A stretch of DNA of 64,000 nt from Polynucleobacter meluiroseus (GCA_945901245.1 CAMDKY010000004.1:1-64000), one strand, 5' to 3'. Positions 10,292 to 21,014 are shown, counted from the first letter of the stretch. The notes: generated by a model from the letters alone, not told the origin. Made by a program: numbers and translations.

Positions 10292-10618
10292 CTATTGGGC
10301 TTGCCAACTGTAGCCGCGTGCCCGCATGCAGGCGCGATACAACTCTGGGTTGGTCTGTACGCCAGCGTATCCGCTCGCCCCACCCCACCCTGGCCCCCAT
10401 CCCGGACCCCAACCAGAGCCCCAGCCAGGAGAGCCACTGAGGTAACTAAAGGGCTGCTGGGCTTGCTGTAAACAAGCGTACTTATCTTGATCTACCTGAA
10501 GCGGCTGTGTGCTGTCTTTAACCCAATCCCCTGCAGGCGCAGCGCAGCCACCTAGCAATAGTGTCGCCAGCAGCACCCCTGAAAGGATGGGGTTTACAAG
10601 GTGCGTGTACATGGCCAT
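10292..10618 (-). CDS. Small putative lipoprotein, Gly/Trp-rich
   Basis: Lipobox LLLGGC; GWGSGWGPGWGPGWGG repeat. Confidence 0.55.
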   Translation of the reverse strand: MAMYTHLVNPILSGVLLATLLLGGCAAPAGDWVKDSTQPLQVDQDKYACLQQAQQPFSYLSGSPGWGSGWGPGWGPGWGGASGYAGVQTNPELYRACMRARGYSWQAQ

Positions 10619-10636
10619 GGTGTTATTGGATTGTCT

Positions 10637-11359
10637 TTACTCAATGGGTTTACTCAGTTGCTCTCGATCGCCTGCTGAAAGCCAACACCACTCGCCCTCT
10701 TTGAGATCGGCTGGCATGGGGTAGTTTCCGATCGAGGATCGATGCAATAGAGCGACGTGATTGCCTGCTGCAGCGAGCATGCGCTTCACCTGGTGATAGC
10801 GCCCTTCCACAATCGTCATCGCCAAACGACGCTCATCCAGTAGGGTACATGCTTTAGCAAAACAAGGGCTGGGATCATCATCCAAAATAACGCCACCCAG
10901 TAAGTGATCAATTTGCTGTTGGGTGATCGGCTCAGCTGCAGTGATCTCATAGACCTTGCCAATATTTTTCTTAGGGGTGGTCATGCGGTGAATAAATTGC
11001 CCATCATCCGAGAGCAGCAATAAACCAGTCGTGTCTTGATCAAGGCGCCCAACGCATTGCACTGCTCGTTCAATTAAGGGTCTTGGTAAAAGGCTATAGA
11101 CGCTCGGGTGATGCTTGGTCTTATGGGAGCATTCGTAATTGGCGGGCTTATTAAAAGCTATGTAGGCTTTTTCGTGATAAACCCAATCGACGCCTTCAAC
11201 CCGGAGCACCAGACCTTCAGGGTCCATTTTGATTTCGGGATCATCGGCCAAAATACCATTGATCTCGACTAAATCGGCATAGACTAAATCACTGCAATAA
11301 CGGCGCGTGCCAAAGCCTTGGCTAAAGAGTATTTTTTCGAGCGTAAGGGGTTTAGCCAT
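10637..11359 (-). CDS. rsuA: 16S rRNA pseudouridine(516) synthase, RsuA/RluB family
   Basis: S4-like N-terminus and catalytic GRLDQDTTGLLLLSDDGQF motif. Confidence 0.85.
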   Translation of the reverse strand: MAKPLTLEKILFSQGFGTRRYCSDLVYADLVEINGILADDPEIKMDPEGLVLRVEGVDWVYHEKAYIAFNKPANYECSHKTKHHPSVYSLLPRPLIERAVQCVGRLDQDTTGLLLLSDDGQFIHRMTTPKKNIGKVYEITAAEPITQQQIDHLLGGVILDDDPSPCFAKACTLLDERRLAMTIVEGRYHQVKRMLAAAGNHVALLHRSSIGNYPMPADLKEGEWCWLSAGDREQLSKPIE

Positions 11360-11432
11360 GCAATGGGAATGAGTTCAGTGAATATCTGCTTAGCAGAATA
11401 CACCGATCAACCCCCTACTAGCACAGCCGCCT

Positions 11433-12410
11433 CTAGCCTTTGTATTGCTCGACGTGAAAGGTGGCTTTTTCTAAGGCGTCGACCGCATCAATGCCCACCA
11501 TGTCGGCGCCTAAATCCTCAACGAGTTCGGGGTTTTGATTAAACACCGGGCTGCCAATCATGATGCCAACATGGGGATTTAAGGATACCGATCGAACTTC
11601 GTCAATCATTCGCTTCAAATCTGGAAATTGCTCACGCACGCTTGCGGATAAGCCAACGACATCGAACCACTGCGTCTTGGCCATCCGTAAAATATCGGCT
11701 TCGGTTGCGGCTAGCTCACCCCACACACGCCAACCGGCACGCGCAAAAAACTCCGACACCATAAAAAGGCCCAAGGTGTGTTGTGAGCCTGGTAGAGGCA
11801 CTAGCATGACTCTTTTCCCTTGCTGTTTGTACTCGGCATACTCTTGAAACATCGGGCTTAAGTCATACATCAATTGCTTGATGCGCCATAAAGCCACTGT
11901 GACTTGCGTAAAGTCAGCATCGTCGCTTTCCCACATTTCACCGAGTTTGCGTGCCACTGGAGTTAAGAGATTGAGGTAGACCTCTTCCAACTCGATTCCA
12001 TTCGCGAATAATTCTTTAACGTAGCTTGCCGAAGGAGCGGCATCGTCCTTCAAAAGCAGAATTAACAACTGATCAATGTGCGCGCCATTAATGCTAGGGT
12101 GCGCTGGCACATTGAGCTGACCATTTTCCAATCGGTCAGCCTGTAAGTGGTGCTCAACAATATGCGGCAGGATATTGCCTTCAATCGTTTTTACCAAGGA
12201 GCTTAAATACTCTTCCGGGGTACATGCCTTCGATAAGGGGTGCGACTCAATCGGGCTATTGGCACCCGAATCGATTGGCGCATCGTTGGTCAAGCAATCC
12301 GCCCACGCATTGCGCTGCGCATTATTGATTGGATCAGGCCCACCGGAGACTGGCTTGGTCTTAACGACCAATTTCTCGCGCGCTAAGTCAACTAAGCTAA
12401 GAAGCTTCAT
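11433..12410 (-). CDS. B12-binding-domain regulator, AerR/PpaA-like (PGC-edge copy)
   Basis: Helical B12-binding cap region plus VPLPGSQHTLGLFMVSEFFARAGW; similar layout to 35753..36646. Confidence 0.7.
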   Translation of the reverse strand: MKLLSLVDLAREKLVVKTKPVSGGPDPINNAQRNAWADCLTNDAPIDSGANSPIESHPLSKACTPEEYLSSLVKTIEGNILPHIVEHHLQADRLENGQLNVPAHPSINGAHIDQLLILLLKDDAAPSASYVKELFANGIELEEVYLNLLTPVARKLGEMWESDDADFTQVTVALWRIKQLMYDLSPMFQEYAEYKQQGKRVMLVPLPGSQHTLGLFMVSEFFARAGWRVWGELAATEADILRMAKTQWFDVVGLSASVREQFPDLKRMIDEVRSVSLNPHVGIMIGSPVFNQNPELVEDLGADMVGIDAVDALEKATFHVEQYKG

Positions 12411-12632
12411 GTTATTCGGTTAAATGGTCCCACCAGATCATTTGTACGCAGAAAAAATTAATTTACGTTAATGGTTGAGGGCAGTTAAGAGATCCAGGTA
12501 AGTGAGAGAACTTACGTTATAAAGGGTTTTTTTCTTTCCCGCACGGTCTCCAATACCACTAAGGGATTACCTTAATAGGCACTTTCACATCATAAAAAAT
12601 AGTGTGCCTCAGAATTGCCCGCGAATCTGTAA

Positions 12633-13859
12633 TTAATGTGCGTCGCTGGATTTACTTTGTTCATTGGATTCAGGACTTAAGCCGTAGCGCTTAATCAAGG
12701 TCCAGATGTGTTGGGGGACCATATTCTTAATTTTCTGCGGCGCCATTTGCCGTAAGTGCAAAACCGACTCTATACCCTTCATCTCAACGCGGGCTTTAGC
12801 AAATTCGAGTCCGCGGGGACCAAATCGCGGCATCACCCAAGCCATGATCGGACGCAAAAAACTCGGCATGCGGTTTACAGGCAAGCCTCCAGCAGCTAAT
12901 TTGACGTTTTTCATAAAACCTTGCACTGCCGAGATGCGTTTACCCGCGGTAGTAACTGGCTCCAAGATGAGCTCGGGCGCAATTAAATCCAAGACAGCCT
13001 GTCCACGAGAATTACGCACAATCACCCACTGCGCGCCCGTGCCTGCCATATATCCCACTGTGATATCCGATAAGGCATTGACGTAATCCACGCAGGTTTT
13101 GCAGGTCAACGGAAAAAAATCACTGGGTAAATCGGATAAAGGCAAATTGAGAAAGGGGATCTCTTGTTTTGTGCCATTCTTAAAACGCAATTCCACTTTA
13201 TAGTCTGCCCGAAACTCCAAGTAAGTAATGCTATCGGGATCTTTATTTAACAAACTCAAAAAGTGATGAAAGTGTTCAGTCGTCGTATTGTCTGAGCACG
13301 GCGAACCCACAATCAGGAGTTTTTCAAAACCCAGCTCCTGCTCCAATGCGCGCGCCGCATACACTTGGCACGGAATACCAATCATCGCCACTTTTTTATG
13401 GCCGGCTTGTTTGGCGAGTTCCAGGTACTGCACTACGGGCGCATAACCCATACGCATACCGCGGCACTGCGCCATATCCGCTGCCTTGGTCACAATAATC
13501 GGTACGGGTTTCCAGCGGTCGTGGGAATCACCCGTTACGGTCACCACGGCATCCACAATGCCTTTTTCAAGGAGTAACTCACCAATGCGTGTGATGATGC
13601 CGGTCCACTGCGCTCCGACTAAAGGCGCTTTCATCTGCGCCCGTGCCATGCTGAGGTAGGGGCCGAAAAAGACCTCATCGGATTCAATCAGATTGCGCGG
13701 GCGGCCATGCACTACAGTTTCGAAACCGGGATAGTCCGGCTGAATAAATTGGCATGCGGAACCGCAGCGCTTAGGGTCGCTACTACGTGAGACTCCACAG
13801 TCAGTGCATAAATCCCGATAGGGTGCTGCTGCCGCTTGATTTACGACGCTGTCGAGCAT
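12633..13859 (-). CDS. bciB: Coenzyme F420 hydrogenase/dehydrogenase beta-subunit family; candidate 8-vinyl reductase BciB
   Basis: N-terminal [21 protein letters not shown] Fe-S cysteines, [11 protein letters not shown]-like segment; overlaps dxs end inside PGC. Confidence 0.72.
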   Translation of the reverse strand: MLDSVVNQAAAAPYRDLCTDCGVSRSSDPKRCGSACQFIQPDYPGFETVVHGRPRNLIESDEVFFGPYLSMARAQMKAPLVGAQWTGIITRIGELLLEKGIVDAVVTVTGDSHDRWKPVPIIVTKAADMAQCRGMRMGYAPVVQYLELAKQAGHKKVAMIGIPCQVYAARALEQELGFEKLLIVGSPCSDNTTTEHFHHFLSLLNKDPDSITYLEFRADYKVELRFKNGTKQEIPFLNLPLSDLPSDFFPLTCKTCVDYVNALSDITVGYMAGTGAQWVIVRNSRGQAVLDLIAPELILEPVTTAGKRISAVQGFMKNVKLAAGGLPVNRMPSFLRPIMAWVMPRFGPRGLEFAKARVEMKGIESVLHLRQMAPQKIKNMVPQHIWTLIKRYGLSPESNEQSKSSDAH

Positions 13860-15742
13860 GCCTCAATCGCAAAACGGGTTCGTACTCGAATCTCAATCTG
13901 CTTAGCTGATAAGCCATACAGATTCATCAGCGAAGGGATATCGCCATGCTCGGTAAATTGATCAGGTAAGCCAATTTGTAAAGCCGATACCTGAATATCT
14001 TGCTCTGCTAAATATTCTAAACAGGCGCTGCCCGCACCACCCATCACGCAACTGTCTTCGACGAGTACGATACCATCATGGCTCACTGCAATCGTTTTAA
14101 GTAATGCTTCATCGAGCGGTTTTACAAAGCGCATATTGACCACCGTGGCATCGATTACCTCCGCCACTTCCAGGGCGGTATAGAGCATCGGCCCAAAGCA
14201 GATAAAGGCAATGCGCTTAGCAGGTTTACCTTGGATAGTCCGTTCTACATGGCCTTTACCTATCACCATCGCCTCAAGTGCAGTGCCTGCATCCGGGCCC
14301 TGACCACTGCCGCGGGGGTAGCGAATCGCCGATGGGCCATCGAAGGCAAAGCCGGTTGTCAGCATATCGCGACACTCTTGCGCATTGGCGGGCGTCATCA
14401 CCAGCATATTGGGCAAGCAGCGCAGGTAGGCAATATCATAAGCACCTGCATGCGTCGCGCCATCGGCACCGACCATGCCCGCCCGATCTATCGCAAAGAC
14501 CACGGGTAAATTTTGTAGCGCCACATCGTGTACCAATTGATCGTAACCGCGTTGTAAGAAGGTGGAATAAATCGCAACGACGGGCTTTAATCCCTCACAG
14601 GCAATACCGGCAGCAAACGTTACGGCATGTTGCTCGGCAATACCCACATCGTGGTAGCGCGCCGGAAAGCGGCGTTCAAATTCCACTAGGCCAGAACCTT
14701 CGCGCATGGCGGGCGTAATACCAATCAAGCGCTCATCGGCTGCCGCCATATCGCATAACCAATTGCCAAACACCTGGGTGAAGGTTTGTTTGGACGGCTT
14801 ACTGGGCTGTATTCCGATTTCAGTATTGAATGGACTAGGGCCATGGTAGGCAATTGGATCGGCCTCGGCGCGATCGTAGCCTTTGCCCTTTTTGGTCACA
14901 ATGTGTAAGAACTGAGGGCCCTCCGTCTTGGCGAGCTTATTAATATTCTCGAGCGTAGCAACGAGGGCATGAATATCATGCCCATCAATTGGGCCATAGT
15001 AATCAAAACCAAATTCTTCAAAGATGGTGGCTGGGCCCACCATGCCTTTGGCATGGCCTTCGAGTCGCTTGGCAAACTCCCGTAGCGGCGGCGCGTACGA
15101 CAGTACTTTATCTAGACCGCGCTTGGTGACTGCATAGGCTGAACTGCTGATGAGTTTTGCAAAGTAACGATTGAGCGCCCCTACTGCTGGTGAGATGGAC
15201 ATTTCGTTGTCATTCAGAATCACGATCAGTGGCACATCTTTGCGCACGCCAGCGTTGTTCATCGCCTCAAAGGCCATACCCGCACTCATCGAGCCATCGC
15301 CAATCACGGCGACTACCGTGCGATCCTCCCCTTTGGTCTTGGCTGCAACTGCCATACCCAATGCTGCTGAAATGCTAGTCGACGAATGGGCTGTACCAAA
15401 GGCATCGTATTCACTCTCTGAACGGCGCGGAAACCCCGATAGGCCATTGAATTGACGCAAACTCGCCATGCCTTCGCGACGACCCGTCAAAATCTTGTGC
15501 GCATAGCTCTGGTGACCCACATCCCAAATGATCCGGTCTTCTGGGGTGTTGAGCACATAGTGGAGTGCCAAGCTCAGCTCAACCGTACCCAAGTTAGACG
15601 ACAGGTGTCCGCCGGTTTTAGCGACTGACTTTAGGATGTACTCCCGCAGATCATGAGCAAGTTGTGGCAATTGACTAGGGTCGCAATCCCGCAAGTCCTG
15701 CGGGGATCCAATGGTCTCTAAAAGATTGGTTACTTTAAGCAT
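13841..15742 (-). CDS. dxs: 1-deoxy-D-xylulose-5-phosphate synthase
   Basis: [36 protein letters not shown], transketolase architecture. Confidence 0.97.
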   Translation of the reverse strand: MLKVTNLLETIGSPQDLRDCDPSQLPQLAHDLREYILKSVAKTGGHLSSNLGTVELSLALHYVLNTPEDRIIWDVGHQSYAHKILTGRREGMASLRQFNGLSGFPRRSESEYDAFGTAHSSTSISAALGMAVAAKTKGEDRTVVAVIGDGSMSAGMAFEAMNNAGVRKDVPLIVILNDNEMSISPAVGALNRYFAKLISSSAYAVTKRGLDKVLSYAPPLREFAKRLEGHAKGMVGPATIFEEFGFDYYGPIDGHDIHALVATLENINKLAKTEGPQFLHIVTKKGKGYDRAEADPIAYHGPSPFNTEIGIQPSKPSKQTFTQVFGNWLCDMAAADERLIGITPAMREGSGLVEFERRFPARYHDVGIAEQHAVTFAAGIACEGLKPVVAIYSTFLQRGYDQLVHDVALQNLPVVFAIDRAGMVGADGATHAGAYDIAYLRCLPNMLVMTPANAQECRDMLTTGFAFDGPSAIRYPRGSGQGPDAGTALEAMVIGKGHVERTIQGKPAKRIAFICFGPMLYTALEVAEVIDATVVNMRFVKPLDEALLKTIAVSHDGIVLVEDSCVMGGAGSACLEYLAEQDIQVSALQIGLPDQFTEHGDIPSLMNLYGLSAKQIEIRVRTRFAIEACSTAS

Positions 15743-15757
15743 AGCGACCTCACTGTC

Positions 15758-17059
15758 CTATTTGTGTCCATACATGCTGGAAATCATTTTTTTGTAATCA
15801 TCCAACTCATGGGCAGGACTTGTCTTTAAAGCATGAATTGGTGCATGCATTAATTTATTCGCCAAGGCTTGGGCCATGGTCGCCATCACATCCATCGGAT
15901 CATCGCCCTTCGCCAAACGCCGGCGCGCTTTTTCCAATTCAATTTGCTTAAACTGCTCGGTTGATTCTTGCAGTGACTGAATAATCGGCACGACGGTACG
16001 ACGCTCAAGGGATTCATAAAACTCACTTACGCCCTGATCAATGATCGACTCTGCTTCGGTCACTGCTTGCAAACGGCTTTCTTGGCCGGCTTGCACTACC
16101 TCACCCAAATCATCTACCGAATACAAGTACACATCCCGAATCGATTTAATTTCTGGCTCGACATCGCGTGGCACAGCCAAATCGATTAAGACCATCGGCC
16201 GGCGATTGCGTGCTTTTAATGCGGTTTTAATCATCCCCATACCAATGATGGGCAAGGAGCTCGCAGTACAGGAAACCACGATATCAAATTGATGCAATTG
16301 GCTTGGTAGGTCTTGCAAAGCAAACACCTCGGTAGCGATGCCTTGCTGCGTAAACACAGCCGCCAATTCATGGCCCTTTTCAAGAGTACGATTAGAAATC
16401 GTAATTTGCTTGGGCTTGCGAGTTGCAAAATGATTAGCGCACAAGGAGATCATTTCACCGGCGCCAATAAAGAGTACTTTGCTATCGGCAATGTCGCCAA
16501 AAATACGTTCACTTAAGCGCACAGCGGCACTGGCCATGGATACTGATTGGCTACCAATTTTCGTATTGCCCCGAACCGCTTTAGCAACCGAGAAGGTCTT
16601 ATTGAAGAGTGGCTTTAGGTAAGAGCCTAAGGTACCAACCTCATCGGCATGCTGCACTGCTTGTTTCATCTGCCCGAGAATTTGGGTCTCACCCAGTACC
16701 ATGGAATCTAAACCACACCCGACGCGGAAGGCGTGCTTTACAGCCATATTCTCTTTAGCTGAATAGATGTAGGGTTTCAGTTCATGGCGGTGCATATTTT
16801 TTTGCGCTAAGAGCCAGTCAATCGCTTTCGCTTCTAAGTGATTGTCGGTGTAATCCAAATCATTGGCAGCGCAATAAATTTCCATCCGATTGCAGGTCGA
16901 CAATATGGCAACCTCGGGCGAGCTCGCTGCATTGGTACCTTTGAGATAGGCCCGCAAATCCAGCAAGGCATCGCGTAACACCTCAGGCGCAACAGCTACA
17001 CTCTCCCGAATATCAATCGGTGCGGTGTGGTGGTTTACGCCTAGGTTGAGTAGTTTCAT
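15758..17059 (-). CDS. hemA: Glutamyl-tRNA reductase
   Basis: LGVNHHTAPIDIRE, ILSTCNRMEIY, GLDSMVLGETQILGQMK. Confidence 0.97.
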   Translation of the reverse strand: MKLLNLGVNHHTAPIDIRESVAVAPEVLRDALLDLRAYLKGTNAASSPEVAILSTCNRMEIYCAANDLDYTDNHLEAKAIDWLLAQKNMHRHELKPYIYSAKENMAVKHAFRVGCGLDSMVLGETQILGQMKQAVQHADEVGTLGSYLKPLFNKTFSVAKAVRGNTKIGSQSVSMASAAVRLSERIFGDIADSKVLFIGAGEMISLCANHFATRKPKQITISNRTLEKGHELAAVFTQQGIATEVFALQDLPSQLHQFDIVVSCTASSLPIIGMGMIKTALKARNRRPMVLIDLAVPRDVEPEIKSIRDVYLYSVDDLGEVVQAGQESRLQAVTEAESIIDQGVSEFYESLERRTVVPIIQSLQESTEQFKQIELEKARRRLAKGDDPMDVMATMAQALANKLMHAPIHALKTSPAHELDDYKKMISSMYGHK

Positions 17060-17071
17060 CGTGATATCTGC

Positions 17072-17563
17072 TTAAGCAAACGGTCCATTGAGGCGAATCG
17101 TTTCCCAATTCAGGGCCATGGCAATCGAGACCCACACTAAGTAGGGAGCCATCAACCATGCTGCTAGGGTCGATACCGGAATCATCACCACAATAATGGC
17201 GGCTACCGATGCCCACAAAAAGACTGCTTCGATCATTGACCAATCAGGGCGGTGCAGCTTGAAATACAACACGCTCCACAGAATGTTGAAAGCGCCATTC
17301 AAAAGGAATAAAACGCTCACCATGAATTTTTTATCAGCACTCGGATGACGACTCCAAAACTCGAGCCAGGCAAACGCCGATGCAATAAAGATGCAGATCC
17401 ACACCACGCCAAAGGCCCAATCGGGTGGTTTCCATGGTGGCTGCAATAAGGCTTTGTACCAAGCCCCTACTTCAGTTGCAAGCCCGCCTGCAATGGCCAC
17501 AATCAAAACCCAGGCCGCGGCAGCGAGTACATGCTTTTGAAGAAGGAAGTCTGTTGTGTTCAT
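17072..17563 (-). CDS. tspO: TspO/MBR family protein
   Basis: W-rich five-TM protein: WYKALLQPPWKPPDWAFGVVW, GAFNILWSVLYFKLHRPDW. Confidence 0.92.
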   Translation of the reverse strand: MNTTDFLLQKHVLAAAAWVLIVAIAGGLATEVGAWYKALLQPPWKPPDWAFGVVWICIFIASAFAWLEFWSRHPSADKKFMVSVLFLLNGAFNILWSVLYFKLHRPDWSMIEAVFLWASVAAIIVVMIPVSTLAAWLMAPYLVWVSIAMALNWETIRLNGPFA

Positions 17564-17566
17564 ACT

Positions 17567-18787
17567 TTAGGCTTTGGCGATCCCTAGTAGATGACCCATG
17601 TCTTTAAAGAAAATCTTGACGTGGGCCAGTGGCTTCTTGCGCACCAGCTTTTTATGCATGTATGACTCGAAGGTCAGCTTTTGCACATCCTTGTCTTCGC
17701 ACATCTTTACAAAGCTCTCGCGGCGTTTATTAGTGGTGTACCAAAAGTACTGCATGATGCCCAACACAATAAAGGTCAAACGGTGCTCTTTCATGAAGCG
17801 CTTGCGGGCCAGTTGCAGGCAGGCAGGATTCCTGCTTTCTAAAAATTCCATAACCGCTTCGCCAGCCAGTTGACCACCAAGCATGGCGTAATAAATGCCT
17901 TCACCCGATGCGGGAGCGACTACCCCAGCGGCATCCCCGGCGAGAATCACCTGCTTACCGTCGTCCCATTTTTTGAGGGGCTTCATTGGCAGGGGCGCGC
18001 CCTCATGGCGGACAAGCTCGGCATTTTCAAGGCCAATTTCTTTACGGAGCTTACCCACCGCATGGCGCAATGAGAAACCTTTGTCTGCACTACCTGTTCC
18101 TATGCTTAAGGTATCGCCGTGGGGAAATACCCAGCCATAAAAATCGGGGGACAGGGGTTTTTGATAAAACACATCGCAGCGATCCGGGTTGTACGAATCG
18201 GGCTTCACTGCGGGTGTCTTCACAATCTCATGATAGGCAAAGACGTAGTTGGCTTCGGCGCATCCCTTCACGCCGGCGCTGCGGCCCACTTGGGATTTAG
18301 CACCGTCAGCACCAATTACCGCCCTTGCCAAGATGCTATCCATTGCACCTTCAGCAGTTGACTTGTTATCGCGCACCTTAAAGTGAATGCGCGCCAAGTC
18401 ACCTTCGCGCGTTAACTTCTCAAAAATACCATCGCGTCGCTCTGCGCCGTGCTGCACCGCGCGGTTACGTAACCACTCATCGAATTGCGAGCGGTCAACC
18501 ATGCCGACAAAGCCATTTTCAATCTGGATATCAACCTTCTTGCCGGCTGGAGAAATCATCCGTGCTGAGGTTGATCTAGCAACTAGCAATTCATCGGGAA
18601 TCGCAAAGTCTTTAATCAAGCGCGGCGGTATTGCACCACCGCAAGGCTTAATACGACCCCGTCGGTCCAGTAACAAGACTTTCTTGCCTTTTTTGGCCAG
18701 GGTCTCTGCGGCCGTTGCGCCCGCTGGGCCGCCGCCGACAACAACGACATCGTAAATAAGGCTTTCTTGATTTGTTTGCATAATCAC
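17567..18787 (-). CDS. bchP: Geranylgeranyl diphosphate / bacteriochlorophyllide reductase
   Basis: VVVGGGPAGATAAETLAKKG FAD site, KPCGGAIPPRLI, GDAAGVVAPASGEGIYYAM. Confidence 0.94.
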   Translation of the reverse strand: MIMQTNQESLIYDVVVVGGGPAGATAAETLAKKGKKVLLLDRRGRIKPCGGAIPPRLIKDFAIPDELLVARSTSARMISPAGKKVDIQIENGFVGMVDRSQFDEWLRNRAVQHGAERRDGIFEKLTREGDLARIHFKVRDNKSTAEGAMDSILARAVIGADGAKSQVGRSAGVKGCAEANYVFAYHEIVKTPAVKPDSYNPDRCDVFYQKPLSPDFYGWVFPHGDTLSIGTGSADKGFSLRHAVGKLRKEIGLENAELVRHEGAPLPMKPLKKWDDGKQVILAGDAAGVVAPASGEGIYYAMLGGQLAGEAVMEFLESRNPACLQLARKRFMKEHRLTFIVLGIMQYFWYTTNKRRESFVKMCEDKDVQKLTFESYMHKKLVRKKPLAHVKIFFKDMGHLLGIAKA

Positions 18788-20085
18788 TTCTCCACTTTCG
18801 AAGCTAAATAGGCTGATGCGATAAATAATCCCGACTCAATACTGAAGACGCTGGCGTAGGCTAATGATTGGCTCTCCATCAGCGTTCTCGCGACATCGCT
18901 CGCGGCTGCGCCGAGCAGTCCGCCTACACCAAAAGCAATGGCTTGCGCGCCACCCCATAGGCCGATACGAACCCCTTCTTTACCTGCACCGCCAGCAACC
19001 GCCAAACGCATCATCGAGGCAATTGCAGCAATCGAGAATGCACCGTTGGCAAGGCCTAGGGCGAAGACATTAAAACGCAATGGCCACTCGGGTCCAACCA
19101 TGCTGCCAACCGCTAGTCCAAACATCGCGATGCCGGAAGCAATGCAGCCGTAAATCATCCACAGGCGCAAAGAGCCGCAATATGCCCGTAGTCGACTTGA
19201 TCCGCAAATCGCGACTAGCAGCATGCCCATCAATACGCCGGAATGCTGTACTCCCGAGAGACTGGTAGTCTCGCCGAGGCTATAACCGAAGACAATGCCA
19301 GCAAAGGGTTCTAGGATTAAGTCTTGCGAACTAAAAGCAAACATCGAGATAAAGATGAAGATGGAGAAGCGACGTGCATCAGGGTCAGCCCAAACCTCGG
19401 CAATGGCTTGTCTAAAAGGTGTTTTGCGTTCTGAGCGCGCATGGCTATTTTGCAATTCAGGGGTCTCCAGTCGATACAGAGCCGCCAATACAACCAACAC
19501 GGCAATCGTGGAGATAACACCCGAGATCACCACTACCTTATATGGCTCGTATGGATCTAAAAATTTACCGGCCATGATGCTGGTAAAGGCAAAGCCAAAA
19601 ATCATCATGAGCCACACAATGGTTGCTGCTGCTGCGCGGCGCTCATCGTTCACGCCCTTAGCAAGCAGTGCTAGCAGGGAGGTGCCGCTAATGCTCACCC
19701 CAATTCCTATTAAGAAGAAAGCCACTGCAGCGCAGGCAATTCCGAGAATAAGATAGCTTGCCATTAATGCCGTGGAGAGTGCTGCGCCAAATCCACCCAG
19801 CGCCAAAACACAAATACCGCCAATGATCCACGGGGTCTTTTTAGCCCCGCTGTCAGAGGCATGGCCCATGCGTGGGCGAATCACTTGAATGAAGTAATGA
19901 AATGCCACTAGCAAGCCTGGCAGAATCGCGGGTAGCGCCAACTCCACCACCATGATGCGATTAAGTGTTGAGGTGGTCATCACCACAATGCCGCCAATAG
20001 CCGTTTGCACTAAACCCAAACGGACGATGTCGAGCCAACCAAAGCCGCTGGTACGCACATAACTGGGATTGAGTGCAATGCCCAT
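18784..20085 (-). CDS. PucC/LhaA (BCD family) MFS protein
   Basis: 12-TM BCD-family MFS; QDLILEPFAGIVFGYSLGETT; between bchP and bchG. Confidence 0.88.
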   Translation of the reverse strand: MGIALNPSYVRTSGFGWLDIVRLGLVQTAIGGIVVMTTSTLNRIMVVELALPAILPGLLVAFHYFIQVIRPRMGHASDSGAKKTPWIIGGICVLALGGFGAALSTALMASYLILGIACAAVAFFLIGIGVSISGTSLLALLAKGVNDERRAAAATIVWLMMIFGFAFTSIMAGKFLDPYEPYKVVVISGVISTIAVLVVLAALYRLETPELQNSHARSERKTPFRQAIAEVWADPDARRFSIFIFISMFAFSSQDLILEPFAGIVFGYSLGETTSLSGVQHSGVLMGMLLVAICGSSRLRAYCGSLRLWMIYGCIASGIAMFGLAVGSMVGPEWPLRFNVFALGLANGAFSIAAIASMMRLAVAGGAGKEGVRIGLWGGAQAIAFGVGGLLGAAASDVARTLMESQSLAYASVFSIESGLFIASAYLASKVEK

Positions 20086-20966
20086 TAGCGTACTCCGTAT
20101 GCGTGAATTGCAAACGCCGAAACCATCATGCCACTCACTAGTAGAGGCACACCAAAGCCACTATAGAAGAGTGCGTAGCGCACGGGATCCGATAAAAACT
20201 TTCGCATCAATAAAAGTTGACACACAATTAAGCCAGCGATGGCCAGTGCGTAATTACTGCGATCCCAATACAAGAGCAAGATTAGAACAATCACTTGCGG
20301 CACAACCATGACCCAGCACGCCAAGCGAGCCGCCCGATCCACGCCCAGCTGTACTGGCAATGAACGCACACCCATCTTGCGATCACCTTCTATTGCCTTG
20401 AAATCGTTGAGTGTCATGATGCCGTGGGCACTCAGGCTATACAAGATAGCAAAGGTCAGTGACTGCACGCTCGGCGCCAGACCGCCAGCAAGCAGGGCTG
20501 CGCCCGTTACCCAAGCTAGCCCTTCATAACTAAATCCGCAGGCTAGATTACCCCACCAGCCATTTTGTTTTAGTCTTACTGGTGGCATGCTATATGCCCA
20601 AGCCAAGATCAAGGCCAAGACCGTCGCAATAAATCCCCAGTGGCCTAATGCACTCGCAAGCAAGAGTGAAAGGATTGACCACGCGATGGCAATATACAAA
20701 CCCCAGTGACCTGGAATGCGCCCCGATGGAATGGGTCGATTGGGTTCGTTGATGGCATCGACGTGGCGATCAAACCAATCGTTGGTAGCTTGACTGGATG
20801 CGCAGACTAAAGGTCCAGTGAGAACTAAGCCTATCAACATGATCTGCCAATTGGCAGTAATCGAATAGCCGGAGGAGATTGCGCCACACGCAAACGCCCA
20901 CATCGGCGGAAACCACGTAATGGGTTTGAGCAGCGTTGCAACAGCACTGATCTGAGGCATATTCAT
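20085..20966 (-). CDS. bchG: Chlorophyll/bacteriochlorophyll synthase
   Basis: UbiA-family NDWFDRHVDAINEPNRPIPSGRI motif and ALNDFK-like second motif. Confidence 0.95.
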   Translation of the reverse strand: MNMPQISAVATLLKPITWFPPMWAFACGAISSGYSITANWQIMLIGLVLTGPLVCASSQATNDWFDRHVDAINEPNRPIPSGRIPGHWGLYIAIAWSILSLLLASALGHWGFIATVLALILAWAYSMPPVRLKQNGWWGNLACGFSYEGLAWVTGAALLAGGLAPSVQSLTFAILYSLSAHGIMTLNDFKAIEGDRKMGVRSLPVQLGVDRAARLACWVMVVPQVIVLILLLYWDRSNYALAIAGLIVCQLLLMRKFLSDPVRYALFYSGFGVPLLVSGMMVSAFAIHAYGVR

Positions 20967-20996
20967 GTAAATAATTTTTACATTGACACATCAGAC

Positions 20997-21014
20997 TGTC
21001 AACTAAATTTGACA
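20997..21014 (-). promoter_or_regulatory. PpsR/CrtJ-type box upstream of bchG
   Basis: TGTCAACTAAATTTGACA, TGT-N12-ACA palindrome, 31 nt upstream of bchG ATG. Confidence 0.6.

Noticed and set aside
14278-14718. 146-aa plus-strand ORF inside dxs
   Set aside because: Antisense to a highly conserved gene; low-complexity Arg/His/Pro composition typical of shadow ORFs.
20966-20982. TGTAAATAATTTTTACA as a PpsR box at the bchG start
   Set aside because: Spacer is N11 instead of N12 and it overlaps the start codon; mentioned but not called as a feature.
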